NCBI GenBank assembly: GCA_024583055.1
Contig: CP102145.1
Span: forward strand, 744,001-808,000
Length of the DNA stretch: 64,000 nt
Direction: 5' to 3'
Origin: Streptococcus suis
Lineage (GTDB): Bacteria > Bacillota > Bacilli > Lactobacillales > Streptococcaceae
Below the pieces are notes generated by a model. That model worked only from the letters and a program-made list of their open reading frames with translations. It was not told the origin of the DNA and searched no databases. Positions 63,615 to 64,000 of the stretch are shown one piece after another. Position 1 is the stretch's first letter. Every line of letters begins with the position of its first letter. Made by a program: the position numbers and the translations under genes.

Positions 63615-64000
63615 GACCGCACCTGCAAGATATTGAGTAATTCTTCTACTACAAAATCACCGTCGTGAAAAGCTCCGCCATTTTCCAAACGAAGAAAATT
63701 CGACGAAATCACGCGCCGCGCCTGGTCCTGAAGCCCTGCAAAATCGTGCTTGACCTGGACTAGATACTCATCAAACTGGTGGGTATCCATGTAGTCCTGT
63801 GGCACAGGCTCGATGTTAACCAGGACGGTGTCAATAAAACGACAGGCCAGATGGGCATTGAGGACCGTAACGTGGTCAGCATCTGAGAAGAACTCCGTCT
63901 CCCCGCGCTGGGTCATGATGTTGCAGACGTAGACCACCTCCGCCTTGGTCTCCTTGAGAGCTTGTCCAATCTCGGGAATCATAAGGTTGGGTAGAATAGA
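63611..64000 (-). CDS. yvcK: YvcK/CofD-like gluconeogenesis factor, C-terminal part (cut by window edge)
   Basis: The last about 130 codons of a YvcK-family UDP-sugar-binding protein needed for wall shape and growth on gluconeogenic carbon. Seen: [23 protein letters not shown] near 20-31 of the visible part, and a C-terminus of local type. The frame stays open to the right edge, so the ATG at 63982 is internal, not the start. Confidence 0.93.
   Translation of the reverse strand, partial: SILPNLMIPEIGQALKETKAEVVYVCNIMTQRGETEFFSDADHVTVLNAHLACRFIDTVLVNIEPVPQDYMDTHQFDEYLVQVKHDFAGLQDQARRVISSNFLRLENGGAFHDGDFVVEELLNILQVRS

Overview
The window is a stretch of Gram-positive, low-GC chromosome that I assign to Streptococcus, most likely S. 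suis or a close relative. The reasons are the streptococcal neighbourhoods (CYTH-prs-cysteine desulfurase-DUF1831-DUF4649-rex-radC; relQ-nadK-rluD-pta; gyrA-srtA; cmk-LysM protein-ferredoxin-EbsA; coaA-rpsT-ciaRH), the CiaRH system and a YSIRK-type signal peptide. The species name is inference; no database was searched. I saw no rRNA, tRNA or CRISPR array.

Layout. 1-8.7 kb: dgkA-ybeY, a MurR/RpiR regulator with pepF, a small HxlR-controlled redox cassette (FMN reductase, a broken NTF2-like fragment, DsbA-like, NTF2-like and VOC proteins), a GH3 enzyme and pflA. 8.9-10.5 kb: a graveyard of two nested, decayed insertion sequences (ISL3 and IS630 families) and an unidentified remnant. 10.5-28.6 kb: housekeeping genes (mutY, an ABC exporter pair, pta, rluD-type synthase, nadK, relQ, CYTH, prs, cysteine desulfurase, rex, radC, srtA, gyrA, ldh). 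28.7-36.5 kb: a nucleoside uptake and catabolism operon (methyltransferase-pdp-deoC-cdd-bmp-nupOPQ) behind a promoter overlapped by a good cre box. 36.5-43.6 kb: coaA, rpsT, ciaRH, a candidate CiaR-activated small RNA, infC-rpmI-rplT with leader, cmk, LysM protein, ferredoxin and EbsA. 43.7-45 kb: an Rpn-family nuclease locus. 45.1-58 kb: a rhamnose-type cell-wall polysaccharide operon (rgpABCD, then glycosyltransferases, an LtaS/GacH-like transferase, a polytopic membrane protein and a GtrB/GacI-like enzyme). 58-62.3 kb: a large two-domain amidase with four near-identical repeats, followed in the -1 frame by a glucosaminidase domain. 62.7-64 kb: whiA and the end of yvcK.

Three places deserve most attention. 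(1) The amidase ends in G GGA AAG followed directly by UAG. Nine bases downstream of the heptamer lies a perfect 9-bp stem, and the -1 frame opens into a glucosaminidase domain with no export signal of its own. This looks like a programmed -1 frameshift making a bifunctional wall hydrolase, although a one-base loss from a G6 tract is the main rival explanation. (2) The Rpn nuclease gene starts at a TTG, but carries an internal ATG behind a perfect AAGGAGG. The same SD-plus-start module is duplicated downstream as a free-standing small gene. This fits the toxin with intragenic antitoxin arrangement known for Rpn proteins, here with an extra separate antitoxin copy. (3) A near-perfect CiaR repeat sits 10 bp from a -10 box in the otherwise empty 440-bp gap between rplT and ciaR, predicting a structured small RNA next to the regulator's own gene. 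infC also appears to start at AUA and rpsT at UUG, and the MutY protein has lost its iron-sulfur cysteines.
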